Shown: positions 1-8,182 of the stretch, piece by piece
Numbering within the stretch: position 1 is the first letter of the stretch
Layout of the letters: every line of letters starts with the position of its first letter
Position numbers and translations under genes: made by a program
Source: Pantoea agglomerans
Lineage (GTDB): Bacteria > Pseudomonadota > Gammaproteobacteria > Enterobacterales > Enterobacteriaceae
Reading direction: 5' to 3'
Length of the DNA: 64,000 nt
Assembly (NCBI RefSeq): GCF_020149765.1
Contig: NZ_CP083809.1
Coordinates: forward strand, 2,232,001-2,296,000
The notes under the pieces: model-generated
Seen by the model: the letters and a program-made list of their open reading frames with translations, nothing else
Databases searched by the model: none
Told to the model about the DNA's origin: nothing

Positions 1-156
1 GTCGAGCATAACGGCGTCGATGCCCGGCTGTTTTTCACTGTGCCTGAACATAAAGCCCAGCACTGAAATCACGGTCGACAACAGCGCGAGCAAAAAAATC
101 GCCCAGCCAGCCACTCGCTTAAGGATGGCGATGCGGCCAGCCTGTTGATAAGTCAT
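1..156 (-). CDS. yniB: YniB, inner membrane protein (N-terminal 52 codons, cut by window edge)
   Basis: Reading leftward from the ATG at 156, the first residues (MTYQQAGRIAILKR) match my recollection of E. coli YniB, a small inner membrane protein of unknown function. A hydrophobic stretch follows from about residue 15 to 33, consistent with a first transmembrane helix. AGGAGA lies 6 nt before the start codon. The gene is divergent from hxpB, as in E. coli. The rest lies outside the window, so nothing can be said about the C-terminus. Confidence 0.85.
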   Translation of the reverse strand, partial: MTYQQAGRIAILKRVAGWAIFLLALLSTVISVLGFMFRHSEKQPGIDAVMLD

Positions 157-299
157 GGTATCTCCTGTACCTGAATCCAGTTTGCAGCCAGTCTACCTGC
201 CTGTGGTTTTTATTTCCCGTAAAAAGCGCCGCCTGCACCACTTTCGCGGCGGGCGCCGCCCCATGATAAGGTAGCGCAAATTCGCTAAGGAGCCAGCCG

Positions 300-980
300 A
301 TGAGTTATACCCGCCCCGTTTATGCCGCCCTGTTCGATATGGATGGCCTGATAATCGACTCCGAACCGCTGTGGGATCGGGCAGAACTGGATATTTTCGC
401 CACACTGAACGTCGACCTGTCGCGCCGCAGCGAGCTGCCTGACACGCTGGGCCTGCGCATCGATCAGGTGGTGCGCATGTGGTATGAAATTCTGCCCTGG
501 TCAGGCCCGGATCGGCAGACGGTCACGGCGCGCATTATCGCCCGCGCGCTGGCGCTGATTGAGGAGCAGCGGCCGCTGCTGCCCGGGGTGAAGCAGGCGC
601 TGCAGCTCTGTCGGGAGCGCGGCCTGAAAACCGGTCTGGTCTCCGCCTCGCCGCTGATGATGCTGGAGCGCGTGCTGGCGCTGTTTGACCTGCGCGACTA
701 TTTTGACGTGCTGGTCTCCGCTGAAGCGCTGCCCTACAGCAAGCCCCATCCGCAGGTCTATCTCGACGCTGCCGCACAGCTAGGCATCGATCCCCTTAAC
801 TGCGTCACGCTGGAGGATTCGGTTAACGGTATGATCGCCACCAAAGCGGCGCGGATGCGCTCCGTAGTGGTGCCGCCCGCTGCGCTGCGTGAGGATGCGC
901 GCTGGTCGCTGGCAGACGTCAAGCTGGACGACCTGACCCAGTTAACCGCCGCGCACCTGCTGGGCGACGTTGCCCACTAG
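300..980 (+). CDS. hxpB: Hexitol phosphatase B (HAD superfamily sugar-phosphate phosphatase)
   Basis: A 226-residue cytosolic HAD-like hydrolase, orthologous in length and sequence to E. coli HxpB (YniC), which dephosphorylates 2-deoxyglucose-6-phosphate and hexitol phosphates. HAD motif I is FDMDGLIIDSEP near residue 13; its two aspartates are the nucleophile and acid/base. Motif II is SASPL near 117, motif III the lysine in YSKPHP near 147, and motif IV LEDSVNG near 178. AAGGAG precedes the ATG by 8 nt. It is probably monocistronic, with a terminator downstream. The order yniB-hxpB is as in E. coli, but kduID has been inserted before ydjM. Confidence 0.96.
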   Translation: MSYTRPVYAALFDMDGLIIDSEPLWDRAELDIFATLNVDLSRRSELPDTLGLRIDQVVRMWYEILPWSGPDRQTVTARIIARALALIEEQRPLLPGVKQALQLCRERGLKTGLVSASPLMMLERVLALFDLRDYFDVLVSAEALPYSKPHPQVYLDAAAQLGIDPLNCVTLEDSVNGMIATKAARMRSVVVPPAALREDARWSLADVKLDDLTQLTAAHLLGDVAH

Positions 981-1020
981 CGGACGCGCGCCGACAGGCC
1001 GATGCCCCCTCTCTACTCTG

Positions 1021-1042
1021 ACCCGCCTTCGGCGGGTTTTTT
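1021..1042 (+). terminator. Rho-independent terminator after hxpB
   Basis: A 7-bp GC stem (ACCCGCC / GGCGGGT, loop TTC) is followed by six T residues. It closes the hxpB transcript before the kdu promoter. Confidence 0.9.
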
Positions 1043-1064
1043 CTGACGGCATGATCCCCATCGC

Positions 1065-1093
1065 AATAAATAAAACAGCGTTTCATTTTTATT
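1065..1093. promoter_or_regulatory. Candidate KdgR operator upstream of kduID
   Basis: An AT-rich imperfect palindrome contains TAAA-N6-TTTC. KdgR sites in Enterobacterales have a GAAA-N6-TTTC core with A/T-rich flanks, so one arm differs by one base. It sits immediately upstream of and touching the -35 element, where a repressor would block RNA polymerase. The assignment is inference from motif plus the identity of the regulated genes; KdgR normally controls kduI and kduD. Confidence 0.6.
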
Positions 1094-1120
1094 GAATTGC
1101 TTGCCCACTCCTCATAAGAT
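1092..1120 (+). promoter_or_regulatory. Sigma70 promoter of kduID
   Basis: TTGAAT at 1092-1097, a 17-bp spacer, then TAAGAT at 1115-1120. It lies 53 nt before the kduI start and overlaps the end of the KdgR-like palindrome. Confidence 0.6.
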
Positions 1121-1173
1121 GCCCTGAGACGCCCTGCGGGGCACATCGACCTGTTTCGCCAGAGGGGACCAGA

Positions 1174-2010
1174 ATGGACGTTCGTCAAAGTATTCATAGC
1201 GAGCATGCCCGCCAGCTCGACACCGCCGCGCTGCGCCGCGAATTTTTAATTGAGAAAATTTTTGAAGCCGACCGCTATACGCTCACCTACAGCCATATCG
1301 ACCGCATTATTATCGGCGGCGTGATGCCGGTCGCCGACGGCGTTACCTTCGGCAACGAGATGGGCAAGCAGCTCGGCGTCAGCTATTTTCTGGAGCGCCG
1401 CGAGCTGGGCGTCATCAATATCGGCGGGCCGGGCACCATCGAGGTAGACGGCAAACTCTGGGAGATTGGCCCGGAAGAGGCGCTTTACGTCGGCAAAGGC
1501 GCCCAGACGCTGCGCTTTTGCAGCAGCGACGCCTCCCGACCGGCCAAATTTTATTTCAACAGCGCGCCCGCCCACAGCCGCTTTCCCGATAAAAAAGTCG
1601 GCAAAGAGGAGGCGGTTCGCACCACGCTGGGCGATGCGGCCACCTCAAACCGCCGCACCATCAATAAATATCTGGTGCCGGACGTGCTGCCGACCTGCCA
1701 GCTCACCATGGGGCTGACCCGCCTGGACGAAGGCAACCTGTGGAACACCATGCCGTGCCACACTCACGAACGCCGGATGGAGGTCTATTTCTACTTCGAT
1801 ATGAACCCGGACAGCGCGGTGTTTCATATGATGGGCCAGCCGCAGGAGACGCGTCATCTGCTGGTGCATAACGAACAGGCGGTTATCTCTCCCAGCTGGT
1901 CGATTCACGCCGGCGTCGGCACCGAACGCTACACCTTTATCTGGGGCATGGTCGGCGAGAACCAGGTATTCGACGACATGGATCATGTCAACATCCGCGA
2001 TCTGCGCTGA
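1174..2010 (+). CDS. kduI: 5-keto-4-deoxyuronate isomerase
   Basis: A 278-residue protein of exactly the E. coli KduI length and highly similar throughout. It isomerises 5-keto-4-deoxyuronate to 2,5-diketo-3-deoxygluconate in pectin and hexuronate catabolism. The zinc-binding segment [14 protein letters not shown] supplies two His and one Glu (about residues 196, 198 and 203), and the fourth ligand is the His in SWSIHAGVG near 245. AGAGGGG precedes the ATG. It is the first gene of a two-gene operon with kduD, 16 nt downstream. Both are absent from this position in E. coli, so the pair is a local insertion between hxpB and ydjM. Confidence 0.97.
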   Translation: MDVRQSIHSEHARQLDTAALRREFLIEKIFEADRYTLTYSHIDRIIIGGVMPVADGVTFGNEMGKQLGVSYFLERRELGVINIGGPGTIEVDGKLWEIGPEEALYVGKGAQTLRFCSSDASRPAKFYFNSAPAHSRFPDKKVGKEEAVRTTLGDAATSNRRTINKYLVPDVLPTCQLTMGLTRLDEGNLWNTMPCHTHERRMEVYFYFDMNPDSAVFHMMGQPQETRHLLVHNEQAVISPSWSIHAGVGTERYTFIWGMVGENQVFDDMDHVNIRDLR

Positions 2011-2026
2011 TAAAGGAGGCGCTCAT

Positions 2027-2788
2027 ATGATACTCAACGCATTTAATCTGGAAGGTAAAATCGCGCTGGTTACCGGCTGCAACACCGGGCTCGGCCAGGG
2101 CATGGCGCTGGGGCTGGCGCAGGCCGGCTGCGACATCATTGGCGTCAACCGCGAAGACCCGATGGACACCCAGCAGCGCGTTGAAGCGCTTGGCCGCCGC
2201 TTCTGGTCGCTGCAGGCGGATCTTATCCGCAGCGAGCAGGTGGCAGGCGTGGTGGAAAAAGCGGTCGCCGCCGCGGGTAGAATCGACATTCTGGTCAATA
2301 ACGCCGGCATTATCCGGCGCGAAGATGCGCTGAACTTTAGCGAGCAGGACTGGGACGACGTTATGAACATCAACAGCAAAAGCGTCTTTTTTCTGTCGCA
2401 GCAGGTGGCGCGCCAGTTTATCGCGCAGGGCCAGGGCGGCAAGATTATTAATATCGCCTCAATGCTCTCGTTCCAGGGCGGCATTCGCGTTCCCTCCTAC
2501 ACGGCATCGAAAAGCGCGGTGATGGGGCTGACGCGGCTGCTGGCGAACGAGTGGGCGAAACACGGCATCAACGTTAACGCTATTGCGCCGGGCTATATGG
2601 CGACCAACAATACCGAGCAGCTGCGCAGCGACGAAGGCCGCAGCGCCGAGATCCTCGGGCGTATCCCTGCCGCGCGCTGGGGCGTGCCGGACGATATGAT
2701 GGGCCCGGTGGTTTTCCTCGCCTCTTCAGCTTCTGACTATGTTAACGGCTATACGCTGGCGGTCGACGGCGGCTGGCTGGCGCGCTAG
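2027..2788 (+). CDS. kduD: 2-deoxy-D-gluconate 3-dehydrogenase (2-keto-3-deoxygluconate oxidoreductase)
   Basis: A 253-residue classical short-chain dehydrogenase that reduces 2,5-diketo-3-deoxygluconate with NAD(H), the step after KduI. The start is the ATG giving MILNAFNLEGK, chosen because AAGGAGG lies 7 nt upstream and the residue count matches E. coli KduD; longer frames overlap kduI. It has the Rossmann motif TGCNTGLG near residue 16, NNAG near 89, the catalytic Ser in INIASMLSF, and YTASK with the catalytic Tyr and Lys. The C-terminus DGGWLAR is typical of the family. Confidence 0.97.
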   Translation: MILNAFNLEGKIALVTGCNTGLGQGMALGLAQAGCDIIGVNREDPMDTQQRVEALGRRFWSLQADLIRSEQVAGVVEKAVAAAGRIDILVNNAGIIRREDALNFSEQDWDDVMNINSKSVFFLSQQVARQFIAQGQGGKIINIASMLSFQGGIRVPSYTASKSAVMGLTRLLANEWAKHGINVNAIAPGYMATNNTEQLRSDEGRSAEILGRIPAARWGVPDDMMGPVVFLASSASDYVNGYTLAVDGGWLAR

Positions 2789-2939
2789 TTCCGGCTGGCG
2801 CAGAAGAGGTTAACCAGGAGCGATCTCCCCCTGTCGGGGAGAAAACCGACGAAACGGCGGCGCGAAGCCGCCGTCTCGCTAAAAAATTCACGCTTCGTTA
2901 CAGCGTCACAACTTCTCATTCACTGGATAAATCCCTATA
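2789..2939. other. kduD-ydjM intergenic region
   Basis: No gene is visible. Two GC-rich stem-loops (about 2825-2841 and 2854-2874) follow kduD but lack a clear T-run, so they are at most weak or Rho-assisted terminators. The right end carries the ydjM promoter. Confidence 0.5.
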
Positions 2940-2955
2940 CTGGATGCATCGACAG
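2940..2955. promoter_or_regulatory. LexA box of ydjM
   Basis: CTGGATGCATCGACAG has the invariant CTG-N10-CAG ends of the LexA operator and 5 of 10 consensus bases inside. It overlaps a -10 element TATACT (2936-2941), so LexA would occlude the promoter. E. coli ydjM is a known LexA target, which supports the call. Confidence 0.75.
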
Positions 2956-2974
2956 TTTGCAGCCAGGTTTTATC

Positions 2975-3565
2975 ATGACGGGCGAAGGCCACGTAATTTT
3001 TGCTATTGCCACCGCTATTTTTGCCAAGCGCGCGGAGCTGACGCCCGTGCTGGCGCAGGCCGACTGGTGGCACCTTATTTCCGCCTCGCTGCTCACCTGT
3101 CTGCTGCCCGATATCGATCACCCAAAATCATTGCTCGGCCAGCGGCTGAAATGGCTCTCCTACCCGATCGCCCGCGCCTTTGGCCACCGCGGCTTCACCC
3201 ATAGCCTGCTGGCGGTGGCCGCCAGCCTCTGGCTGTTTCAGATAAACGTACCTGACGACTGGCTGCTGCCCGCCGACGTGCTGCAGGGCATGACGCTGGG
3301 CTATCTCAGCCATATCGTCGCGGATATGCTGACCCCCGCCGGCGTGCCGCTGCTGTGGCCGTGCCGCTGGCGCTTTCGTCTGCCGATCCTCAGAAGCCAG
3401 AAAGGCAATCAGCTGGAGCGCACCCTTTGCCTGGTGCTGGTAGGCTACGCGCTCTGGTTCCCCCCCGGATCGCCCTCTTTTGGTGCGAACGGCTGGCCAA
3501 CTCAGCTGTTTGATACGCTACAAAATGGCGTCTCTCGCCTGATTTCTACGCAAAAAGCGCATTAA
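2975..3565 (+). CDS. ydjM: YdjM, SOS-inducible inner membrane hydrolase-like protein
   Basis: A 196-residue membrane protein of the YdjM/LexA-regulated metal-dependent hydrolase-like family (DUF457). The start MTGEGHVIFA was chosen because it aligns with E. coli YdjM and the ATG has a weak AGG 9 nt upstream. Conserved polar clusters are PDIDHPKS near residue 45, FGHRGFTHS near 70 and YLSHIVADMLTPAGV near 110; these resemble a phospholipase-C-type metal site set among hydrophobic helices. The LexA box at 2940-2955 predicts induction by DNA damage. The cellular function is not established. Confidence 0.92.
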   Translation: MTGEGHVIFAIATAIFAKRAELTPVLAQADWWHLISASLLTCLLPDIDHPKSLLGQRLKWLSYPIARAFGHRGFTHSLLAVAASLWLFQINVPDDWLLPADVLQGMTLGYLSHIVADMLTPAGVPLLWPCRWRFRLPILRSQKGNQLERTLCLVLVGYALWFPPGSPSFGANGWPTQLFDTLQNGVSRLISTQKAH

Positions 3566-3719
3566 AGCAGCAGAAAACGCTGTCTGGTTATAAGGCATTC
3601 CATTTGGATATAAGTCGACGCTCAGGTCAGCTGGTAACATACCGCCACTTAATTCGTGCGTCACATTATCTGGCGCGCCGGCGTCATGCTGACGCCGGAT
3701 GTGTCTTTCGGGAGCCAAC

Positions 3720-5111
3720 ATGGATCTACCTCTGATTCTTAATCTTGCAGCCTTCGTCGCGCTGCTGCTGCTGCTGTCGCGCCTCGGCCGTGATAGCTGG
3801 AGCCTGTCGAAAAAGGTACTGGTCGGTCTGGTGATCGGCGTGCTGTTCGGCCTGGCGCTGCAGACCATTTACGGCGCGCAGAGCGAGGTGCTGAAAACCT
3901 CAATCAGCTGGTTCAATATCGTGGGCAACGGCTACGTGCAGCTGCTGCAAATGATTGTGATGCCGCTGGTGTTCGCCTCGATCCTCAGCGCCGTCGCGCG
4001 CCTGCACAACGCCTCTTCGCTGGGCAAAATCAGCCTGCTGACCATCGGCGTGCTGCTGTTTACCACCGCGATCTCCGCGCTGGTCGGCGTGCTGGTCACC
4101 GGCCTGTTCCACCTCAGCGCCGAGGGTCTGGTTCAGGGCGCGCAGGAGAGCGCGCGTCTTGCCGCGATTCAGAGCAACTACGCGGGCAAAGTAGCGGACC
4201 TCACCGTGCCGCAGCTGCTGCTCTCTTTTGTGCCGAAAAATCCGTTCGCCGATCTGACCGGCGCCAGCCCGACCTCAATCATCAGCGTCGTTATCTTCGC
4301 CGCCTTCCTCGGCGTAGCGGCACTGCAGCTGCTGAAAGATGACCAGGCCAAAGGCCAGCGCGTGCTGGTGGCGATCGATACCCTGCAGTCCTGGGTGATG
4401 AAGCTGGTTCGTCTGATCATGAAGCTGACGCCCTACGGCGTGCTGGCGCTGATGACCAAAGTGGTCGCCGGCTCCAACCTGCAGGATATTCTTAAGCTGG
4501 GCGGCTTCGTCGTCGCCTCCTACCTGGGCCTGGCGATTATGTTCGGCGTGCACGCGCTGCTGCTGTCGATCAACGGCATCAACCCAATGCGCTTCTTCCG
4601 CAAGGTCTGGCCGGTCATCACCTTCGCCTTTACCAGCCGCTCCAGCGCCGCGAGTATTCCGCTTAACGTGGAAACCCAGACTCGTCGCCTGGGCGTGCCG
4701 GAGTCGATCGCCAGCTTCTCCGCCTCTTTCGGCGCGACTATCGGCCAGAATGGCTGCGCAGGCCTCTATCCGACCATGCTGGCGGTAATGGTTGCGCCGA
4801 CCGTGGGCATCAACCCGTTCGATCCGGTCTGGATCGCCACGCTGGTCGGTATCGTCACGCTGAGCTCGGCTGGCGTGGCGGGCGTAGGCGGCGGCGCCAC
4901 TTTCGCCGCGCTGATCGTGCTGCCGGCGATGGGCCTGCCGGTCACGCTGGTCGCCCTGCTGATTTCGATCGAACCGCTGATCGATATGGGCCGCACCGCG
5001 CTAAACGTTAACGGCTCAATGACTGCGGGCTCCCTTACCAGCCGCTGGCTCGGTATGACCGATAAAGCGGTGCTGGAGAGCGACGAACAGGCAGAGCTGG
5101 CGCACCGCTAA
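3720..5111 (+). CDS. tcyP: L-cystine/sulfocysteine:cation symporter TcyP
   Basis: A 463-residue inner membrane symporter, nearly collinear with E. coli TcyP (YdjN), which imports L-cystine. The start MDLPLILNL has CGGGAG 6 nt upstream; a longer in-frame start lacks homology. It belongs to the dicarboxylate/amino acid:cation symporter family. The serine-rich re-entrant loop [11 protein letters not shown] lies near residue 305, and the C-terminal motif [12 protein letters not shown], which binds substrate and cation in this family, near 425. It has about eight hydrophobic helices. It lies downstream of ydjM as in E. coli and is probably a single transcript ending at the terminator at 5131. Confidence 0.97.
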   Translation: MDLPLILNLAAFVALLLLLSRLGRDSWSLSKKVLVGLVIGVLFGLALQTIYGAQSEVLKTSISWFNIVGNGYVQLLQMIVMPLVFASILSAVARLHNASSLGKISLLTIGVLLFTTAISALVGVLVTGLFHLSAEGLVQGAQESARLAAIQSNYAGKVADLTVPQLLLSFVPKNPFADLTGASPTSIISVVIFAAFLGVAALQLLKDDQAKGQRVLVAIDTLQSWVMKLVRLIMKLTPYGVLALMTKVVAGSNLQDILKLGGFVVASYLGLAIMFGVHALLLSINGINPMRFFRKVWPVITFAFTSRSSAASIPLNVETQTRRLGVPESIASFSASFGATIGQNGCAGLYPTMLAVMVAPTVGINPFDPVWIATLVGIVTLSSAGVAGVGGGATFAALIVLPAMGLPVTLVALLISIEPLIDMGRTALNVNGSMTAGSLTSRWLGMTDKAVLESDEQAELAHR

Positions 5112-5130
5112 GCGCAGATTCTGCGGCATA

Positions 5131-5158
5131 AAACCGGGCCATCGCGCCCGGTTTTTTT
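5131..5158 (+). terminator. Rho-independent terminator after tcyP
   Basis: The stem AACCGGGC / GCCCGGTT with a six-base loop is followed by a run of T residues, 20 nt after the tcyP stop codon. Confidence 0.92.
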
Positions 5159-5198
5159 ATGCCTGCGCTTCACAATCCGCCGCCTTTATGGCGACGTC

Positions 5199-5215
5199 GT
5201 TAAGAAAGCGTTAAG
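5199..5215 (+). promoter_or_regulatory. Tandem GTTAAG-N5-GTTAAG repeat (candidate OmpR-family regulator site)
   Basis: Two identical GTTAAG hexamers at 5199 and 5210 are separated by AAAGC, giving the 11-bp periodicity of response-regulator dimers. It most resembles the BasR/PmrA box (YTTAAK-N5-YTTAAK), with one mismatch per half-site. It lies about 90 nt upstream of the gene at 5307. The binding protein is not determined. Confidence 0.4.
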
Positions 5216-5306
5216 CGTAGTAAAGAGAGGCAAAAGTCACGCCCCGGCGCTTGTTTTCGCAGCGGAAAAGGAGAATGCTTCAGGCAATTATCGCAGGAGA
5301 AAATCC

Positions 5307-5684
5307 ATGAAAAAAGTTATCGCCTCACTGCTGGCGTTAACGCTGTTATCGCCAGCGCTCGTCTCTGCTCACCCCGGCGGCTGGGGCCCCGGCCCGCACT
5401 GGGACGGCCACGGTCGCGGCTGGGGCGGTCCAGGCCCGCTGCGCTTTCTGCCTGAAGCGGCAACCGCCGTGCTGATCGGCGGCCTGACCTACTACATGCT
5501 CAACGGCGCATACTATCAGCGTCAGGGCGAAAATTACGTGGTGGTGCAGCCGCCAGCCGAACCAGACGGTGGGATGCGCGTGCTCGACTTTAACGGCCGT
5601 CGTTTTTACGTGCAGGCGGGTCACTACTACCAGCGCGAGATCAACGGCGACTATATTGAGGTGCCGCGCCCTGCGGGACTTTAA
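5307..5684 (+). CDS. Small exported Gly/His/Tyr-rich protein (DUF6515-like)
   Basis: A 125-residue protein of unknown function. Residues 1-21 form a clear signal peptide ending LVSAHP, so the mature chain starts with a Gly-Pro-His-Trp-rich segment (about 22-50). A short hydrophobic patch (about 55-68) follows, then a Tyr-rich half with repeated GENYVVVQPP-like and GHYYQREINGDYIEV-like strands. It has no Cys, so it is probably periplasmic or envelope-associated. The layout resembles the DUF6515/YcfJ-like small envelope proteins, but I cannot assign a function. SD AGGAG precedes the ATG. It sits between tcyP and osmE, where E. coli has no such gene. Confidence 0.8.
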   Translation: MKKVIASLLALTLLSPALVSAHPGGWGPGPHWDGHGRGWGGPGPLRFLPEAATAVLIGGLTYYMLNGAYYQRQGENYVVVQPPAEPDGGMRVLDFNGRRFYVQAGHYYQREINGDYIEVPRPAGL

Positions 5685-5700
5685 TCCGACCAAACGAAAA

Positions 5701-5723
5701 ACGGCCCGTCACTGACGGGCCGT
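5701..5723. terminator. Bidirectional terminator between the DUF6515-like gene and osmE
   Basis: An 11-bp perfect stem, ACGGCCCGTCA / TGACGGGCCGT, has A residues on its left and T residues on its right. It would therefore serve both convergent genes. Confidence 0.85.
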
Positions 5724-5750
5724 TTGCTTTGCTAATCTGTTGTGCGCGGC

Positions 5751-6086
5751 TTATTTAGCAGCCTGCGGATCGGTATCGTACTCTTCACAGCTCTGGAAGC
5801 CGTAGTTCATCACGCGGCCGGTATCGCTGTAGCTCACAAAGTAGGTCTGCGGCTTGCCGTTACGCTCGCCCAGCACATAGGTCTGACAGGTGCCGCGCGC
5901 GTGGACCATGGTGATCTCAGTAGAGGCCGGACCCGCAATCTGGCGTACCTGATCGCGCGTCATCCCTTTTTTCACATCCTTAACTACGGGCTTGCTTACG
6001 TAGCTCTCAGCACGATCGTAAGCCGTACAACCAGACAGTGCGGCCAGCGTCAGCGCCGCAGCGATACATCCCATTGCTTTATTCAT
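5751..6086 (-). CDS. osmE: OsmE, osmotically inducible outer-membrane lipoprotein (SmpA/OmlA fold)
   Basis: A 111-residue lipoprotein. The start giving [10 protein letters not shown] was chosen because GAGGAA lies 9 nt upstream and it aligns with E. coli OsmE; a longer in-frame ATG exists at 6113. The lipobox LSGC places the lipidated Cys near residue 20. The conserved core [16 protein letters not shown] and the SmpA/BamE-like segment [11 protein letters not shown] follow, ending [10 protein letters not shown] as in E. coli. OsmE is osmotically and stationary-phase induced. Its neighbour nadE is displaced by the TetR/MFS insertion. Confidence 0.95.
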   Translation of the reverse strand: MNKAMGCIAAALTLAALSGCTAYDRAESYVSKPVVKDVKKGMTRDQVRQIAGPASTEITMVHARGTCQTYVLGERNGKPQTYFVSYSDTGRVMNYGFQSCEEYDTDPQAAK

Positions 6087-6227
6087 CTTGTTGTTCCTCG
6101 TTGTATTGTCCATGTAAGCTTAAGCCTGGAACAGAAATGCAGATTAATCAACTTTATGGCGCGTTTTTAAGTTGAGTCTGAATCGTCAGGTTAGCGTAAA
6201 AAAACTGTTCTTAAGGCGATCCCCCCG

Positions 6228-6233
6228 TATAAT
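6228..6233 (+). promoter_or_regulatory. Candidate -10 element of the tetR-MFS operon
   Basis: A perfect TATAAT lies 46 nt before the regulator start. No good -35 is present at 16-18 bp, so the promoter is only a candidate; it could also be autorepressed by the TetR product. Confidence 0.35.
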
Positions 6234-6278
6234 CCGCCGCGAGAATAAGCACTCTCAAAACTACTTTGCGGAGGCAGG

Positions 6279-6866
6279 ATGAACAAACAGCGAGAAGCGC
6301 GCGACGCGCGACATCGCACGCGCCAGGATGAGATCATCGCGGCGGCGCGCCGCTGTTTTCGCTCGTCAGGCTTCCACGGCGCCAGCATGGCGCAGATCGC
6401 CAGCGCCGCCAGCCTGAGCGTCGGGCAAATCTATCGCTACTTTCCCAGCAAAGATGCGCTGATTGAAGAGATGGTGAAGCGCATCGTCGATGGCCGCGTG
6501 GCGGCGATGAGCGCGCAGAGCGACGCCAGCCATATCGCCGATATGATCGCCCGCCGCGACAGCCTGAACGACGAGGATGAGATGCTGATGCTGGAGGTCG
6601 CCGCCGAGGCGAGCCGCAATGCGCGCGTCAGCGATATCCTGCAAAACGCCGAGGCGCGCCTGTTTCACAACGCCTGTGAAAAAATGCGCGCGAACTACCC
6701 TCACCTTACCGAGCCGCAGCGCGCCGCCTGCGTCGAGGTGCTGGCGGTGCTGATAGAAGGCACCGCTTTTCGCCGCCTGACGACGCAGAAAGCGTCGGCG
6801 GAACTGCTCTATACCCTCTATACGCAAATGATCCATAACTTAGTCAACCCCTCAGAGGACAAATGA
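6279..6866 (+). CDS. TetR/AcrR-family transcriptional regulator
   Basis: A 195-residue regulator. The N-terminal helix-turn-helix spans about residues 15-62, with the family pattern ARRCFRSSGFHGASMAQIASAASLSVGQIYRYFPSKDALIEEMV. The variable C-terminal ligand-binding domain is helical. The last codons overlap the start of the MFS pump by 4 nt (ATGA), so the two are translationally coupled. Local repression of the pump is inferred from this linkage and is the common arrangement; the inducer is unknown. GGAGG precedes the ATG. It is not present between osmE and nadE in E. coli. Confidence 0.9.
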   Translation: MNKQREARDARHRTRQDEIIAAARRCFRSSGFHGASMAQIASAASLSVGQIYRYFPSKDALIEEMVKRIVDGRVAAMSAQSDASHIADMIARRDSLNDEDEMLMLEVAAEASRNARVSDILQNAEARLFHNACEKMRANYPHLTEPQRAACVEVLAVLIEGTAFRRLTTQKASAELLYTLYTQMIHNLVNPSEDK

Positions 6867-8056
6867 CACCTGCACGCAATAACCGACTGGTCTACGCCAT
6901 CACGCTGGGCCTGCTGGCGGCGCTCGGCCCGCTCTGTATCGATCTCTACCTGCCTGCGCTGCCTGAACTGGCGCGCGATCTGCAAACTTCAACCGCGACG
7001 GCGCAGCTCAGCCTCACCGCCGGCCTGCTCGGCCTGGGTGCCGGACAGCTGCTGTTTGGGCCGATGAGCGATAAGTTCGGCCGCCTGCGCCCGCTTACCC
7101 TGTCGCTGGTGCTGCTGTTTATCGCCTCTGTCGGCTGCGCGCTGGCGCAGGATATCCACCAGCTGCTGCTGGCCCGCCTGTTCGAAGGGCTGGCGGGCGC
7201 GGGCGGCGCGGTGCTGTCGCGTGCGGTGGCGCGCGATATGTACAGCGGGCATGAGCTGACGCGCTTCTTTGCGCTGCTGATGCTGGTAAACGGCCTGGCG
7301 CCGATTGGCGCGCCGGTGCTGGGGGGCGCGCTAATGACGCTGCTTAACTGGCGCGGCATCTTCCTGGTGCTGGGCGCGACGGCGCTGCTGCTGATCCTGC
7401 TGGCGCGCTGGAAGCTGCACGAAACCCTGCCGCCCGAGCGCCGCAGCCAGGGCTCGGTCTTCTCCGCCTGGGCGGCGCTGGGCCAGGTGGTCACTCATCG
7501 TCCCTTTATGGGCTTCTGCCTGACGCAGGCGTTTATGATGTCCGGCATGTTCGCCTATATCGGCGCGTCGCCTTTCGTGCTGCAGCAGATTTACGGCCTG
7601 TCGCCGCAGGCGTTCAGCTTCTGCTTCGCCGCTAACGGCATCGGGCTGGTGATCGCCTCCCAGACCAGCGCGCGTCTCTGTCCGCTCTGGGGCGAATACC
7701 GGGTGCTGAAGGGCGGCCTGACGCTGGCGTTTGTCGCCTCCAGCCTGCTGCTGCTGGCGGGTCTCACCGCCGCGCCGCTGCCGCTGGTGCTGGTCGCGCT
7801 CTTTTTCACCATTGCGAGCAACGGGGTGATCGCCACCACCGCCTCGTCGCTGGCGATGCAGAGCCAGGGCCATCGCGCCGGCAGCGCTTCGGCGGTGATC
7901 GGCGTCTGCATGTTCTCCTTCGGCGCGGTGTCGGTGCCGATCACCGGGCTGGGCGGCACCTCGCTGCTCAGCATGACCGGCACCATCTTCGGCTGCTTTA
8001 TGCTGGCGATTCTGATGTTTATATTCCTGGCGCAGAAACCGGCGCCGCGAGGGTAA
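6863..8056 (+). CDS. Bcr/CflA-family multidrug efflux MFS transporter
   Basis: A 397-residue, 12-helix major facilitator. The N-terminus ALGPLCIDLYLPALPEL and the loop 2-3 motif GPMSDKFGRLRP (MFS motif A near residues 64-75) are characteristic of the Bcr/CflA drug:H+ antiporter subfamily. RAVARDMY in helix 4-5 and the antiporter motif C-like LAPIGAPVLGG in helix 5 also fit. It is coupled to the upstream TetR gene. The substrate is unknown; resemblance to Bcr (bicyclomycin, sulfonamides) does not establish specificity. The pair looks like a compact acquired cassette. Confidence 0.9.
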   Translation: MTPARNNRLVYAITLGLLAALGPLCIDLYLPALPELARDLQTSTATAQLSLTAGLLGLGAGQLLFGPMSDKFGRLRPLTLSLVLLFIASVGCALAQDIHQLLLARLFEGLAGAGGAVLSRAVARDMYSGHELTRFFALLMLVNGLAPIGAPVLGGALMTLLNWRGIFLVLGATALLLILLARWKLHETLPPERRSQGSVFSAWAALGQVVTHRPFMGFCLTQAFMMSGMFAYIGASPFVLQQIYGLSPQAFSFCFAANGIGLVIASQTSARLCPLWGEYRVLKGGLTLAFVASSLLLLAGLTAAPLPLVLVALFFTIASNGVIATTASSLAMQSQGHRAGSASAVIGVCMFSFGAVSVPITGLGGTSLLSMTGTIFGCFMLAILMFIFLAQKPAPRG

Positions 8057-8182
8057 ACTGCCTGATATCGCAACAGTTAACCGGAAACAACTGGCGCTTT
8101 GGCTTGTTGTTTTCGCCGATGCGCGTTAGCTTTAATAGATGGTTCGCACGGGCCGACAGGCCACTGTCTTGAGGAGAGATTC

